The notes below the pieces were generated by a model. It saw only the letters and a program-made list of their open reading frames with translations. It was not told the DNA's origin and ran no database searches. Shown here in pieces: positions 1-8,971 of a stretch of DNA of 64,000 nucleotides. Position 1 is the stretch's first letter; every line of letters starts with the position of its first letter. This DNA comes from Desulfatitalea sp. UBA4791 (GTDB lineage Bacteria; Desulfobacterota; Desulfobacteria; Desulfobacterales; Desulfosarcinaceae). Both the position numbers and the translations under genes were made by a program. Location: assembly GCA_002402905.1 (NCBI GenBank), contig DHGT01000015.1:1-64000 (forward strand), read 5' to 3'.

Positions 1-524
1 GCCCGGCGCCAGCTCTGTCCCAGCATCAGGCGCCCTTCGATCAGGGTCCGCTGGTCCCAGGCGGAGGAGGTCAGACGATCCATTCCCAGGGCGATGCCGT
101 TCATGGTGTTGCCCAACAACATGCCGAGCAGCGGAATGGCGTATTGGGGTTCGTACCAGGGCTGGGGCCGGATAAGAACCCCCAAGGCCAGGATGGTGAC
201 CGCAAACGATGAAATAAACATGGAGAGCGTGCCCAGGCCGAAACCCCAGAAGCCGGCAAAGCGTCTTTTCTGGCGCCCGAGCACCTCGCGACCGGCAGCC
301 AGCAGCATCACGCAAGCCACCAGCGCGATCCAGCCCAGATGCACGTGGGTAAAGAGCGCTTTAAGGACGAACCCGACCAGCATCAATTGGATGGTCATGC
401 GTATGGCGGCCACGGCGAGCTGGCCCTCGAGTTGCAGACGCATGATCCGGGAGAGGACGGCCAAAAGCACCACCAGCCCGGCAGCCAGGCTCAAATCCAG
501 CGGAGAAAGCGCGATGATGGTCAT
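1..524 (-). CDS. fetB: FetB-type ABC transporter permease (partial, C-terminus cut by window edge)
   Basis: Reading the minus strand from an ATG at 524 gives an open frame to the window edge (about 174 residues). It begins MTIIALSPLDLSLAAG and consists of hydrophobic helices separated by short basic loops. The segment LLGMLLGNTMNGIALG is typical of the UPF0014/FetB permease family, whose members export iron or act in metal homeostasis together with FetA. The start lies about 19 bp after the end of the ATPase gene on the same strand, so the two form an operon. The remaining C-terminal helices are outside the window. Family call is good; the transported substrate is inferred from the family only. 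Confidence 0.8.
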   Translation of the reverse strand, partial: MTIIALSPLDLSLAAGLVVLLAVLSRIMRLQLEGQLAVAAIRMTIQLMLVGFVLKALFTHVHLGWIALVACVMLLAAGREVLGRQKRRFAGFWGFGLGTLSMFISSFAVTILALGVLIRPQPWYEPQYAIPLLGMLLGNTMNGIALGMDRLTSSAWDQRTLIEGRLMLGQSWRR

Positions 525-543
525 GGTATCTCCCGTGGACAAA

Positions 544-1161
544 TCACGCCGGGATCCGGCCGGCGTCCAAAATTGCCAACCGGCCGTTGCCCAGGGTATA
601 GATGGGGTCGCACCAGCGGCGCAACTGCTCCAGGTCATGACTCACCCAGACGATCACCGGTCGGTGCTGCCGCCGGAATTCGTCGATCAACGTTTCCGCC
701 CGTTCGGTGTTGGTGTCGTCCAGATTGGCGGTCGGCTCGTCGAGGAGCAGCACGCGGGGCTGGTTCACCAGAACCCGCAGCAAAGCCAGGCGCTGGCGCT
801 CGCCGCTGGACAGATGGGACACCTGCCAGGTCATGACGCCACTGTCGAATCCCAGCTGTTCCAAACCATATGGGGGCCAGTGTTCGAAATGTTCGCCCAC
901 CGTATCGTACCACCAGGCCGCCTCGGCCGGCAGCAAAGCGACCTTGAATCGCCACTGGGGCGCCGGGATCTGATCGGCCGCGACATCATCGAGCCACATC
1001 CGCCCCTCATGGGGGTCCAGATCGGCCATGGCCCTGAGCAGCAGCGATTTGCCGGTACCCGATGGCCCTGTAATGCCTGCGGCTTGACCGGATAAAATAG
1101 TCAAATCCAGATGATTCAACGATCGGCAACCCAGCGCTTCCAGTTTCAACCCGTCGCTCAT
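544..1161 (-). CDS. fetA: FetA-type ABC transporter ATP-binding protein
   Basis: A 205-residue ABC ATPase, short as usual for FetA. Walker A is GPSGTGKS at residues 32-39, the signature LSSGERQR is at about 117-124, and Walker B plus catalytic Glu is VLLLDEPTA at about 137-145, followed by a switch histidine (VSHD) near residue 180. It should drive the membrane permease encoded immediately downstream. The gene starts only 3 bp after the mnmG stop region on the same strand, so it may be co-transcribed with mnmG. Substrate (iron or another metal) is inferred from the FetAB pairing. Confidence 0.85.
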   Translation of the reverse strand: MSDGLKLEALGCRSLNHLDLTILSGQAAGITGPSGTGKSLLLRAMADLDPHEGRMWLDDVAADQIPAPQWRFKVALLPAEAAWWYDTVGEHFEHWPPYGLEQLGFDSGVMTWQVSHLSSGERQRLALLRVLVNQPRVLLLDEPTANLDDTNTERAETLIDEFRRQHRPVIVWVSHDLEQLRRWCDPIYTLGNGRLAILDAGRIPA

Positions 1162-1164
1162 CGG

Positions 1165-3039
1165 TCAACTCTTTTCGCCGGCACGCAGGGCCACCATCAG
1201 CACCGAAATGGCGGCCGGCGTGATGCCAGATATGCGGGAGGCCTGGCCCAGTGATATGGGACGGATCGTGGAGAGCTTCTCTTTGAGTTCGTTGGACAAC
1301 CCGTGGACCCGATCATAATCGAAATCGTCGGGCAGCCGGATCTGTTCGAGGTGCTTGAAACGTTCGATCTCGCTCAGCTGCCGCCGGATATACCCCTCAT
1401 ATTTGATTTCGATTTCAACCTGGCGGGCCACCCGCTCGTCAAGGGGCTTCGGCGGCGGTGCCAGCTGCCGCACGATATCGTAATTCACTTCGGCACGTTT
1501 GAGCAGTTGATCGAGATGGATGCCGCTGGTGATGGCGTTGGAGCCTCTGGCGGCGAGATACTGATTCACTTCGGGCAAAGGCTTGACCACTGTCGTGCAC
1601 AAGCGCCCCATCTCCGCGTCGATCTCTCTTTTTCGTTCCACGGCCGCCTGGGCCGCAGCATCGGCGATCAGGCCCAGTTCGTGCCCGATGGCCATCAACC
1701 GCAGGTCGGCATTGTCCTCGCGCAGCATCAGTCGGTATTCGGCACGTGACGTGAACATACGGTAAGGTTCCCGGGTGCCGCGGGTGACAAGATCGTCAAT
1801 CATCACGCCCATATAGGCCTTGGAACGGTCCAGAAGAAAGGGTGGTCTGCCCTGGATGCGACAGGCGGCATTGATGCCGGCCCATAAACCTTGCGCCGCA
1901 GCCTCTTCGTACCCGCTGGTGCCATTGATCTGGCCGGCCAGGTAAAGCCCGGCCACCGGCTTGGTCTCCAGGGTCGGCTTGAGCTGAATGGGGTCGACAT
2001 AATCATACTCGATGGCATAGGCGGGCCGCATGATCTCGGCCGCTTCCAATCCATCCACCGATCGCACGACGCGCAACTGGATGTCGAGGGGCAGGCTGTT
2101 GCCCAGGCCGCTGGCATAAATTTCCTGGGTGTCGAGTCCTTCGGGTTCGAGAATGACCTGGTGGCTCTCCTTGTCGCTGAAACGCACCACCTTGTCCTCG
2201 AAAGAGGGGCAGTATCGGGCCGGTGTGCCCTTGATCACCCCGCCGTAAAGAGCCGACAAGTGCAGGTGGTCGCGCACGATTTTATGGACGCGGGGGTTGG
2301 TGCGCCCGATATAGCTGGGCACTTGGGGCAGATGGATGCCCTCGCTGAATAAGGAAAATGGTTGGGGCTCCCCCTCCAATTCCTGGGCGTCGAATCTGGA
2401 AAAGTCGATGCTGTCGCGGTGCAGCCGCGGCGGTGTGCCGGTCTTCATGCGGCCGAGGCGCAGGCCGATAGCGGCCAGACTTTGCGCCAGGCCATAGGCC
2501 GCAAACTCTCCCGCGCGTCCGGCCTTGACCGCGGTAAAGCCGATATGCACCAGGCCGCTGAGAAAGGTGCCGGTGGCCAGAACCACGGCGCCGGCCTGAA
2601 AGCCGTAACCGGTGTGGTCCTCGACGCCCACCACGCGCCCGTTTTCCATGACCAGCCGCTCGACCAGGGCCTGCTTGAGATCCAGGCGGGGTTGGCGCTC
2701 CAGGACGGCTTTCATGGCCACATGATACCGCTGCTTGTCGTTCTGGGTTCGGGACGACTGCACGGCCGGGCCTTTTTTGGTATTCAAGAGCTTGTACTGA
2801 ATGGCCGATTGGTCTGTAATCTTGGCCATCTCGCCGCCCAGGGCATCGATCTCCTTGACCAGCTGGCCCTTGGCCATGCCACCGATGCTGGGGCTGCAAG
2901 GCATGGCCGCGATTTTGTCCAGATCGATGGCCAACAGCAGGACGCTGCATCCCATGCGGGCCGCGGCCAGGGCCGCCTCGCAGCCGGCATGGCCCGCGCC
3001 GACCACGATCAGATCATAATCCTTTGGATAGGTCGCCAT
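1165..3039 (-). CDS. mnmG: MnmG, tRNA uridine-5-carboxymethylaminomethyl synthesis enzyme
   Basis: 624 residues, the usual length for MnmG (GidA). The FAD-binding motif GAGHAGCEAA is at residues 14-23, followed by the family-typical SPSIGGMAKG and GTFLSG segments; the C-terminal helical domain ends at ISGITPAAISVLMVAL. With MnmE the protein modifies the wobble uridine of several tRNAs in the cytoplasm. All expected blocks are present and the frame is intact. It is transcribed towards fetAB with almost no gap. No mnmE is in the window. Confidence 0.95.
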   Translation of the reverse strand: MATYPKDYDLIVVGAGHAGCEAALAAARMGCSVLLLAIDLDKIAAMPCSPSIGGMAKGQLVKEIDALGGEMAKITDQSAIQYKLLNTKKGPAVQSSRTQNDKQRYHVAMKAVLERQPRLDLKQALVERLVMENGRVVGVEDHTGYGFQAGAVVLATGTFLSGLVHIGFTAVKAGRAGEFAAYGLAQSLAAIGLRLGRMKTGTPPRLHRDSIDFSRFDAQELEGEPQPFSLFSEGIHLPQVPSYIGRTNPRVHKIVRDHLHLSALYGGVIKGTPARYCPSFEDKVVRFSDKESHQVILEPEGLDTQEIYASGLGNSLPLDIQLRVVRSVDGLEAAEIMRPAYAIEYDYVDPIQLKPTLETKPVAGLYLAGQINGTSGYEEAAAQGLWAGINAACRIQGRPPFLLDRSKAYMGVMIDDLVTRGTREPYRMFTSRAEYRLMLREDNADLRLMAIGHELGLIADAAAQAAVERKREIDAEMGRLCTTVVKPLPEVNQYLAARGSNAITSGIHLDQLLKRAEVNYDIVRQLAPPPKPLDERVARQVEIEIKYEGYIRRQLSEIERFKHLEQIRLPDDFDYDRVHGLSNELKEKLSTIRPISLGQASRISGITPAAISVLMVALRAGEKS

Positions 3040-3155
3040 GTTGGATATTACACCTGCGTTTCACATCAATGGCAGGCTTATATAACGATTTCGGCGGAAA
3101 GTCGAGGCGGCCGATGACGTACGCGCCATTCCCGTTCACCCACTGAATCTGCCAT

Positions 3156-4007
3156 CTATTTTTTGACACCGCCCCCCTTCGGCAACACCAGGTTCAACAC
3201 CACCCCGACGATGCCGGCCAGGCCGATCCCCTTGAGGCTGAACTCTCCGACATCGAAGGTCATGCCGCCGATGCCGAACACCAGGATCAGGGCGATGATC
3301 GACAGGTTGCGCGGTTCGGTCAGGTCGTCGCCGGCCTTGACCAGGGAGTTGAGCCCGACCACGGTAATGGCGCCGAACAGCAGGAGCATGATACCCCCCA
3401 TGACCGGCACGGGAATCGTTTGCAAAATGGCGCCGATTTTACCGATGAAGGCCAGCACGATGGCAAACATTGCGGCCCAGGTCATGATGGCCGGGTTGTA
3501 CATGCGGGTCAAGGTCACCGCGCCGGTGACTTCAGAATAGGTGGTGTTGGGGGGGCTGCCGAGAAAAGAGGCCAGGGAGGTGGCCAGGCCGTCTCCCATC
3601 ATGGTCCGGTGGATTCCCGGTTCCTTGAGGTAGTCCTTTCCGGTGACATGGCCGATGGCCAGAATATCGCCGAAGTGCTCGATGGCCGGCGCAATGGCCA
3701 CGGGCACGATGAACAGCACGGCTTGCAGATTCCATTCGGGCAGCACAAAGGCCGGCACGGCAAACCAGGCCGCCTCGAAAATGGGCGCAAAGGAGGAGGC
3801 CAGGAAAATGGGCACCATGCGCTTGGTCAGAGACTGGAACAACAAGGTGCCGACGTCGGCCGTAAAGAGGGCCACGTTGGGGTCCAACCCGGTGAGCAGG
3901 AGTACCAGCACCAGCGCACCGAACGCCACGAAAAGCATCTGGGCGCCGACCAGGCTGTCTCGCATTCTGAAGTCATACGCAGTGGAAGTATTTGGGTTTC
4001 GCGACAT
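3156..4007 (-). CDS. uraA: Uracil permease (UraA/NCS2 family) with a large in-frame internal deletion
   Basis: 283 residues against about 420-430 for the family. Residues 1-74 (FRMRDSLVGAQMLFVAFG, LLTGLDPNVALFTA, ending at FLASSFA) match the start of NCS2 uracil permeases. The protein then jumps directly to EAAWFAVPAFVLPEW, which in the family lies roughly 140 residues further on. From there the C-terminal half is normal, including IAPAIEHFGDILAIG and GSPPNTTYSEVTGAV. The join is at about 3770-3787 and keeps frame. The missing part holds several helices of the first structural repeat, so uracil uptake is probably lost. It lies 42 bp downstream of upp, the usual partner. Either a decayed gene or an assembly collapse. 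Confidence 0.8.
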   Translation of the reverse strand: MSRNPNTSTAYDFRMRDSLVGAQMLFVAFGALVLVLLLTGLDPNVALFTADVGTLLFQSLTKRMVPIFLASSFAPIFEAAWFAVPAFVLPEWNLQAVLFIVPVAIAPAIEHFGDILAIGHVTGKDYLKEPGIHRTMMGDGLATSLASFLGSPPNTTYSEVTGAVTLTRMYNPAIMTWAAMFAIVLAFIGKIGAILQTIPVPVMGGIMLLLFGAITVVGLNSLVKAGDDLTEPRNLSIIALILVFGIGGMTFDVGEFSLKGIGLAGIVGVVLNLVLPKGGGVKK

Positions 4008-4049
4008 GCCATCTCCTGATCCGGCCGCACCAGAAGTTTATGTGTGACC

Positions 4050-4676
4050 CTACTTGGTGCCGAATATCTTGTCGCCGGCATCGCCCAGTCCGGGCAGAAT
4101 GTAGCCGATGTCGTTGAGGCGTTCGTCGATGGCAGCCACGAAAATCTCCACATCCGGATGGTGCTTTTCCAAATTTCGCAGGCCCTCGGGGGCCGCCACG
4201 AGGAAAATCCCCTTGATTGTCCGGCAGCCGGCGGCCTTGATCTGGTCGATGGTGGCGATCAGCGTTCCGCCCGTGGCCAACATGGGGTCCAGAATCAAGG
4301 CGATACGCTCCTCCATGTTGCTGGTCATCTTCACATAGTACTTCACCGGCTCCAGGGTCTCCTCGTTGCGGTAGAGGCCGATGACGCTCACCCTGGCGGA
4401 AGGGATCATGTTCAACACGCCGTTCATCATCCCGAGCCCGGCCCTCAAAATAGGAACGACCGTAATCTTTTTCCCTTTGATCCGCTCGACCTGAACCGAG
4501 CCGGCCCATCCCTGGATCGTTGTGGGCTCGGTGGGCAGATCCTTGGTGGCCTCGTAAGTCAGCAGGGTGGCGACTTCCGATGCCAGGTCACGAAAATCCT
4601 TGGTCGTCACATCGTTAACCCGCATCAATCCCAACTTGTGTCGAATCAGGGGGTGCTGCACCAGTTTGACAGGCAA
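4050..4676 (-). CDS. upp: Uracil phosphoribosyltransferase
   Basis: 208 residues, normal length. The PRPP-binding loop is DPMLATGGT at about residues 130-138 and the uracil-binding C-terminal segment is present (DIGYILPGLGDAGDKIFGTK). The enzyme salvages uracil to UMP. The ribosome-binding site is AAGGAG on the minus strand just upstream (about 4684-4690). It is followed by uraA, an uptake-and-salvage pair, although that uraA is internally deleted. A TTGACA box on the minus strand at about 4755-4760 may be its promoter -35. Confidence 0.95.
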   Translation of the reverse strand: MPVKLVQHPLIRHKLGLMRVNDVTTKDFRDLASEVATLLTYEATKDLPTEPTTIQGWAGSVQVERIKGKKITVVPILRAGLGMMNGVLNMIPSARVSVIGLYRNEETLEPVKYYVKMTSNMEERIALILDPMLATGGTLIATIDQIKAAGCRTIKGIFLVAAPEGLRNLEKHHPDVEIFVAAIDERLNDIGYILPGLGDAGDKIFGTK

Positions 4677-4963
4677 GGCGATCTCCTTTCTAAGTAGTCA
4701 CCAGCATAAGCTCGATGGCACCCCAGCCTTATGCAAAATGTTGTATCGTGTCAAGCCCTGATAGCACCATATGTTGTGCAAACACCCATAGACTCCCACG
4801 CGCTTGCAGGAACCCATAAATGGGGTTGATCCCAAATGGATCTTTGTATACGCTAGAAGTCGTTTTTCAGCTGCTTCCGCCGATCGCATCGCCACCATTT
4901 TCCCCTGACCGGACCGCAAACGGACCCCTGCTTATGTCACGCCAACTGACAGGAAGGAATGTT
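4677..4963. promoter_or_regulatory. Divergent upp/glgP intergenic region
   Basis: A 287-bp gap between divergent genes. On the minus strand TTGACA at about 4755-4760 is followed 17 nt later by a weak -10-like TAAGGC, a plausible upp promoter. An inverted repeat GCATAAG (4704-4710) / CTTATGC (4728-4734) lies between it and upp and could be an operator or leader hairpin. No convincing plus-strand promoter for glgP was identified. Confidence 0.3.
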
Positions 4964-7438
4964 ATGAGTGCTCCCAACGCAGTCGTTCAAACCCTTGCAC
5001 CCTCCGAGGTGCGCTCCTTCGACACCCTCAGAACAAGCGTCATGCACCACATCTGCTTCACATTGGGCAACGACCCGTCCAAACCCAGTCAATATGCCGC
5101 GTTCATGGGATTGGCCTACAGCGTGCGCGATCGTTTGATCGAACGCTGGATCGAAACCCAACGGGCGCTCTACGACACCCTGGCCAAGCGGGTCTATTTT
5201 CTCTCGCTCGAATTTCTGCCCGGCCGTTTCTTGAAAAACTACTTGATCAGCTTACGAATGGAGGATGAAGCCCGCCAGACCATGGCCGACATGGGATTCG
5301 ATCTGGACGAGCTGGAGGAAGAGGAGTGGGACGCGGGTTTGGGCAACGGCGGATTGGGCCGTCTGGCCTCGTGCTACATGGACTCGCTGGCCTGCCTCGA
5401 CCTGCCGGGCTATGGATATGGCATCCGATATGATTACGGCATTTTTCACCAGATCATCGACAACGGCTACCAGCGCGAACAGTCGGACAACTGGCGGCGT
5501 CAGGGCACCCCTTGGGAAATTCAGCGGCGTCATTATCTGTTGCCGGTGCGCTTCTACGGCCGCACCGAAACCTACCGAGACACGGCGGGTCGTCAGCGTT
5601 ATCGCTGGGTGGACGGCGAGGTGGTCATGGCCATGGCCTGCGACATCCTGGTGCCGGGTTACGGCGACGACCATGTGACCAACATGCGGCTGTGGGCCGC
5701 CCAATCGAGCCGCGAATTCAATCTGGAAAACTTCAATCAGGGCGATTACATCGGCGCGGTGCAGTCCAAGGTGGTGAGCGAAAACATCTCCAAGGTACTT
5801 TACCCGAGCGACGAAAAGGAGTGGGGCAAGGAGCTGCGGCTCAAACAGCAGTACTTCTTTGTGGCCGCCACGCTGAACGATATTCTGCGCCGCTACCGCA
5901 AACTGAACCGTTCCTTCGCCGATCTTCCCAATTTTGTCGCCATTCAGCTCAACGACACCCATCCCAGCATCGCGGTTCCCGAACTCATGCGGCTGCTCAT
6001 GGACGAGGAGGGATTGGGATGGGACGAGGCGTGGCGGATCTGCGAGCAGACCTTCGCCTATACCAACCACACCGTGCTGCCCGAGGCGCTGGAGACCTGG
6101 CCGGTGGATCTCATGGGCCGGCTGTTGCCGCGCCACATGCAGATCATTTTCGAGATCAACCACCGGTTCCTGGAAACGGTGCGCGGGCGCCGTTCGGCCG
6201 ATGAAGGGTTGGCCGCCCGGGTCTCTCTGATCGGTGAAGGCGCCGTGCAGCATGTGCGCATGGCCCATCTGGCCATTGTCGGAAGTCATACCGTCAATGG
6301 CGTGGCCGAGCTGCACAGCCAGATCCTGAAGAATGAATTGTTCCGCGATTTTCATGCGCTCTATCCCCGCCGTTTCCGCAATGTCACCAACGGCGTCACA
6401 CCCCGACGCTGGCTGGCCCAGTGCAATCCCGAACTCTCCTCCCTGATCACCTCGGTCATCGGTCCGGATTGGATCTGTGATCTGGAGCGGCTGGAAGAGC
6501 TCGTTCCCTATGCCGAGGACGCCGAATTCCGCCAACGCTGGATGGCCACCAAACAGGCCAACAAAAAGCGACTGGCCGGCTACATCCTGCGCAAAATCAA
6601 ACTGGGCGTCGATCCCGACACCCTGTTCGATGTCCAGGTCAAGCGCATCCACGAATACAAACGCCAGTTGCTCAATGTGCTCCACGTCATCACTCTTTTT
6701 AACCGAATCAAGGCCGCCCCTCAGGCGGACGTGGTACCGCGCACCGTCATCTTCGCCGGAAAAGCGGCACCGGCCTACTACCTGGCCAAGCTGATCATCA
6801 AACTGATCAATTCCGTGGCCAACGTGGTCAACAGCGATCCGGATGTCCAAGGCCGGTTGAGGGTGCTCTTTCTGCCCAACTATTGCGTCTCCCAGGCGGA
6901 AAAGATCGTTCCGGCCGTGGATCTTTCCGAGCAGATCTCCACGGCCGGCATGGAAGCCTCGGGCACGAGCAACATGAAGATGGCCCTGAACGGTGCACTG
7001 ACCATCGGAACCCTGGATGGGGCCAACATCGAAATCATGGAGGCCGTGGGCAGTGAAAACATCTTCATCTTCGGTCTGACCGCCGAACAGGTCATGGAGA
7101 GGCGCCGGAACGGCAACGACCCGAATGCCTGCGTCCGCGACGACGATGAATTGCGATCCGCCCTGGACACCATCGCGTCGGGGGTATGCTCCGCCCACGA
7201 TCCGACTTTGTTTGCCCCTATCCTCGGCGCTATCTACGAACGCGGCGACTACTATATGCTGCTGGCCGACTACCGCGCCTATGTCGAGGCCCAGGAAACG
7301 GCCGCCCGTCTGTTTGCCGACAGGGAGGCCTGGGCCCGCAGGTCGATTCTCAACACGGCCCGCATGGGGCGATTTTCCAGCGATCGAGCGGTGATGGAGT
7401 ATGCCAACCACATCTGGCATGTCCAACGCCTCGTGTAG
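4964..7438 (+). CDS. glgP: Glycogen/maltodextrin phosphorylase
   Basis: 824 residues from ATG 4964, chosen because AGGAAGGA (4951-4958) sits 5 nt upstream; in-frame ATGs at 4820 and 4934 lack such a site. The family segments DAGLGNGGLGRLASC, AIQLNDTHP and KRIHEYKRQLLN are present, and the pyridoxal-phosphate lysine lies in EASGTSNMKMALNG near residue 671. It releases glucose-1-phosphate from storage glucan. A glycogen-synthase-like gene lies nearby at 11519-13066. A single-gene transcript is likely. Confidence 0.95.
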   Translation: MSAPNAVVQTLAPSEVRSFDTLRTSVMHHICFTLGNDPSKPSQYAAFMGLAYSVRDRLIERWIETQRALYDTLAKRVYFLSLEFLPGRFLKNYLISLRMEDEARQTMADMGFDLDELEEEEWDAGLGNGGLGRLASCYMDSLACLDLPGYGYGIRYDYGIFHQIIDNGYQREQSDNWRRQGTPWEIQRRHYLLPVRFYGRTETYRDTAGRQRYRWVDGEVVMAMACDILVPGYGDDHVTNMRLWAAQSSREFNLENFNQGDYIGAVQSKVVSENISKVLYPSDEKEWGKELRLKQQYFFVAATLNDILRRYRKLNRSFADLPNFVAIQLNDTHPSIAVPELMRLLMDEEGLGWDEAWRICEQTFAYTNHTVLPEALETWPVDLMGRLLPRHMQIIFEINHRFLETVRGRRSADEGLAARVSLIGEGAVQHVRMAHLAIVGSHTVNGVAELHSQILKNELFRDFHALYPRRFRNVTNGVTPRRWLAQCNPELSSLITSVIGPDWICDLERLEELVPYAEDAEFRQRWMATKQANKKRLAGYILRKIKLGVDPDTLFDVQVKRIHEYKRQLLNVLHVITLFNRIKAAPQADVVPRTVIFAGKAAPAYYLAKLIIKLINSVANVVNSDPDVQGRLRVLFLPNYCVSQAEKIVPAVDLSEQISTAGMEASGTSNMKMALNGALTIGTLDGANIEIMEAVGSENIFIFGLTAEQVMERRRNGNDPNACVRDDDELRSALDTIASGVCSAHDPTLFAPILGAIYERGDYYMLLADYRAYVEAQETAARLFADREAWARRSILNTARMGRFSSDRAVMEYANHIWHVQRLV

Positions 7439-7529
7439 GGTCGCGGGAAATGCAAATCAAAGACGGTGAGGCGTCGGGATCTGCATAGGAGTGCCCATAT
7501 ATCGAGTTGAAAATGAGCAGTTTTACCAA

Positions 7530-7559
7530 TTGCACAAATTGTCACACTTTTGGTATATA
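7530..7559 (+). promoter_or_regulatory. Candidate sigma70 promoter of the lipoprotein/L,D-transpeptidase operon
   Basis: TTGCAC (7530-7535), an 18-nt spacer and TATATA (7554-7559) give a reasonable -35/-10 pair about 125 nt upstream of the lipoprotein start. The leader between them and 7686 has no recognised motif apart from the strong ribosome-binding site. Confidence 0.4.
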
Positions 7560-7685
7560 TGCCGTTATTATTGGCGAACGTGCCGTTACCGTGCCGTTTT
7601 ACCCTGATGGTTTCCGTCTCGACCCTGTGCCATTTATATTCGGTGCCAGGGTCGGGTCATCACCAACCCAAAGGAGGAAAACACC

Positions 7686-8015
7686 ATGAGAGGAACAATG
7701 AAGACAAAATCGTTGGTATTCGTCACCCTGCTGGTTGCCGCGTTGATGTTTGCATCGATTCAAGGATGCGCGACCTCACCCGCCCAACCGATGGGCGATT
7801 TGGAACAAAAAATCGACCAGGCCATGGCCGATTCCAGCAAGGCGCTGAGTGAGGCCCAGGCGGCCAAGAGCATGGTCGGCACCGACGCCCAGCGGGCCGA
7901 GGCGGCTGCGCTGAGAGCTGAACGAGCAGCCGATCGGGCCGAAGCGGCCGCGGCCCTGGCCGAGGAGATGGCCCAGAAGGCCGAAGCGATTTTCATGCAA
8001 AAAATGAAAAAGTGA
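7686..8015 (+). CDS. Small Lpp-like alanine-rich lipoprotein
   Basis: 109 residues, preceded by a strong AAGGAGG site (7671-7677). The N-terminus is a lipoprotein signal peptide (KTK, then a hydrophobic run) ending in a lipobox IQGC with Cys28 as the lipidated residue. The mature part is a long Ala/Glu/Arg-rich helix with heptad-like Ala spacing (AEAAALRAERAADRAEAAA) and ends MKK, like the peptidoglycan-anchoring C-terminal lysine of Lpp/OprI-type proteins. The stop overlaps the start of the L,D-transpeptidase gene (GTGA at 8012-8015). A role in tethering outer membrane to peptidoglycan is inferred from that context. Confidence 0.8.
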   Translation: MRGTMKTKSLVFVTLLVAALMFASIQGCATSPAQPMGDLEQKIDQAMADSSKALSEAQAAKSMVGTDAQRAEAAALRAERAADRAEAAAALAEEMAQKAEAIFMQKMKK

Positions 8016-8971
8016 AACACGGTCTTACCTGGATAACTTGGCGCCGGGGTTCCCTGGTTCTCCTCTCCTGTTTATGGATCGGTCTATGGCATTGCGACAT
8101 CGCCCATGGCGATACCCCCGACCGACAGCAGCGGAGCACCTACACCCTGGCGCCAGGCAACGCGCTTATCGGCCATCCGTGGGAGCATGCGATCCAAAAA
8201 GGTGAAACCCTGCTGGATGTCGCCCGACTCTATGACCTGGGCTTTAACGAGATCGAATTGCTCCATGCCCATTGGGATCCGTGGTTGCCGAGCGTCGGCG
8301 CCCAGGTCATGGTTCCTTCGTTCTGGGTTCTGCCCGATGCAGGCCCTGCGGAGATCGTGATCAATGTGGCCGAGTTGCGTCTGTACCGTTTTTCCCCGGA
8401 CCGCCGACGGGTGACGACGTTCCCCATCGGCATCGGCGAAAAGGATGCCGCCACACCCATCGGAACGTTTCGGATCAGCGATAAAAAGCAACATCCTTCC
8501 TGGTCGGTACCGCCGTCCCTGCGTCACAAATATCAGGTCCACTGGTTCCCTCCCGGTCCGGACAATCCTCTGGGAGAGTTCTGGATGGGACTCAACGGCA
8601 CCCGTTATGGCATCCACGGGACCGATGTGCCCTGGTCGATCGGCCGGTTGGTCACCCATGGCTGCATTCGCCTCTATCCTGAAGATATCACCGAGCTTTT
8701 CGAGCAGACCCCTGTCGGCGCCCAGGTGGAATTGATCTACCAACCCATCAAGATCGGACCGCTGAACGATCGCATCTTCGTCGAAGTTCACCCGGACATC
8801 TACGGACGCATCGGCGACCTGGTGAGCTTCGGATTCGCCCTGCTGCACGAGCGCGGCCTGGTTCATCGCGTGGATGCCAAAAAGATGTACCGGGCACTGA
8901 AACAGCAAAATGGTCTTCCGGTCGACGTCACCCGGGATGCCGATTTGCGGGCCGCCGAAAAAGACGGGTGA
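8012..8971 (+). CDS. L,D-transpeptidase (YkuD family) with N-terminal LysM-like domain
   Basis: 319 residues starting at GTG 8012, which overlaps the upstream lipoprotein stop. Residues 13-33 form a signal peptide, about 57-102 a LysM-like domain (HAIQKGETLLDVARLYDLG), and about 114-245 the YkuD catalytic domain with IHG near 202 and THGCIRL at 215-221, where Cys218 is the nucleophile. This ErfK/YbiS type makes 3-3 crosslinks or attaches an Lpp-like protein to peptidoglycan in the periplasm. Being translationally coupled to an Lpp-like lipoprotein favours the attachment role. A short C-terminal tail follows the catalytic domain. Confidence 0.9.
   Translation: MKHGLTWITWRRGSLVLLSCLWIGLWHCDIAHGDTPDRQQRSTYTLAPGNALIGHPWEHAIQKGETLLDVARLYDLGFNEIELLHAHWDPWLPSVGAQVMVPSFWVLPDAGPAEIVINVAELRLYRFSPDRRRVTTFPIGIGEKDAATPIGTFRISDKKQHPSWSVPPSLRHKYQVHWFPPGPDNPLGEFWMGLNGTRYGIHGTDVPWSIGRLVTHGCIRLYPEDITELFEQTPVGAQVELIYQPIKIGPLNDRIFVEVHPDIYGRIGDLVSFGFALLHERGLVHRVDAKKMYRALKQQNGLPVDVTRDADLRAAEKDG

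Noticed and set aside
94..1095. 333-codon plus-strand frame
   Set aside because: Opposite fetB and fetA, both of which carry family motifs; this frame has none.
5252..7426. 724-codon open frame on the minus strand opposite glgP
   Set aside because: Shadow of the GC-rich glgP gene; no motif, no ribosome-binding site, and glgP is unmistakable.
7551..7568. TTTGGTA-TATA-TGCCGTT as another copy of the signalling-cluster box
   Set aside because: Same spacing but half-sites diverge from TACCCAT; more likely part of the -10 region.
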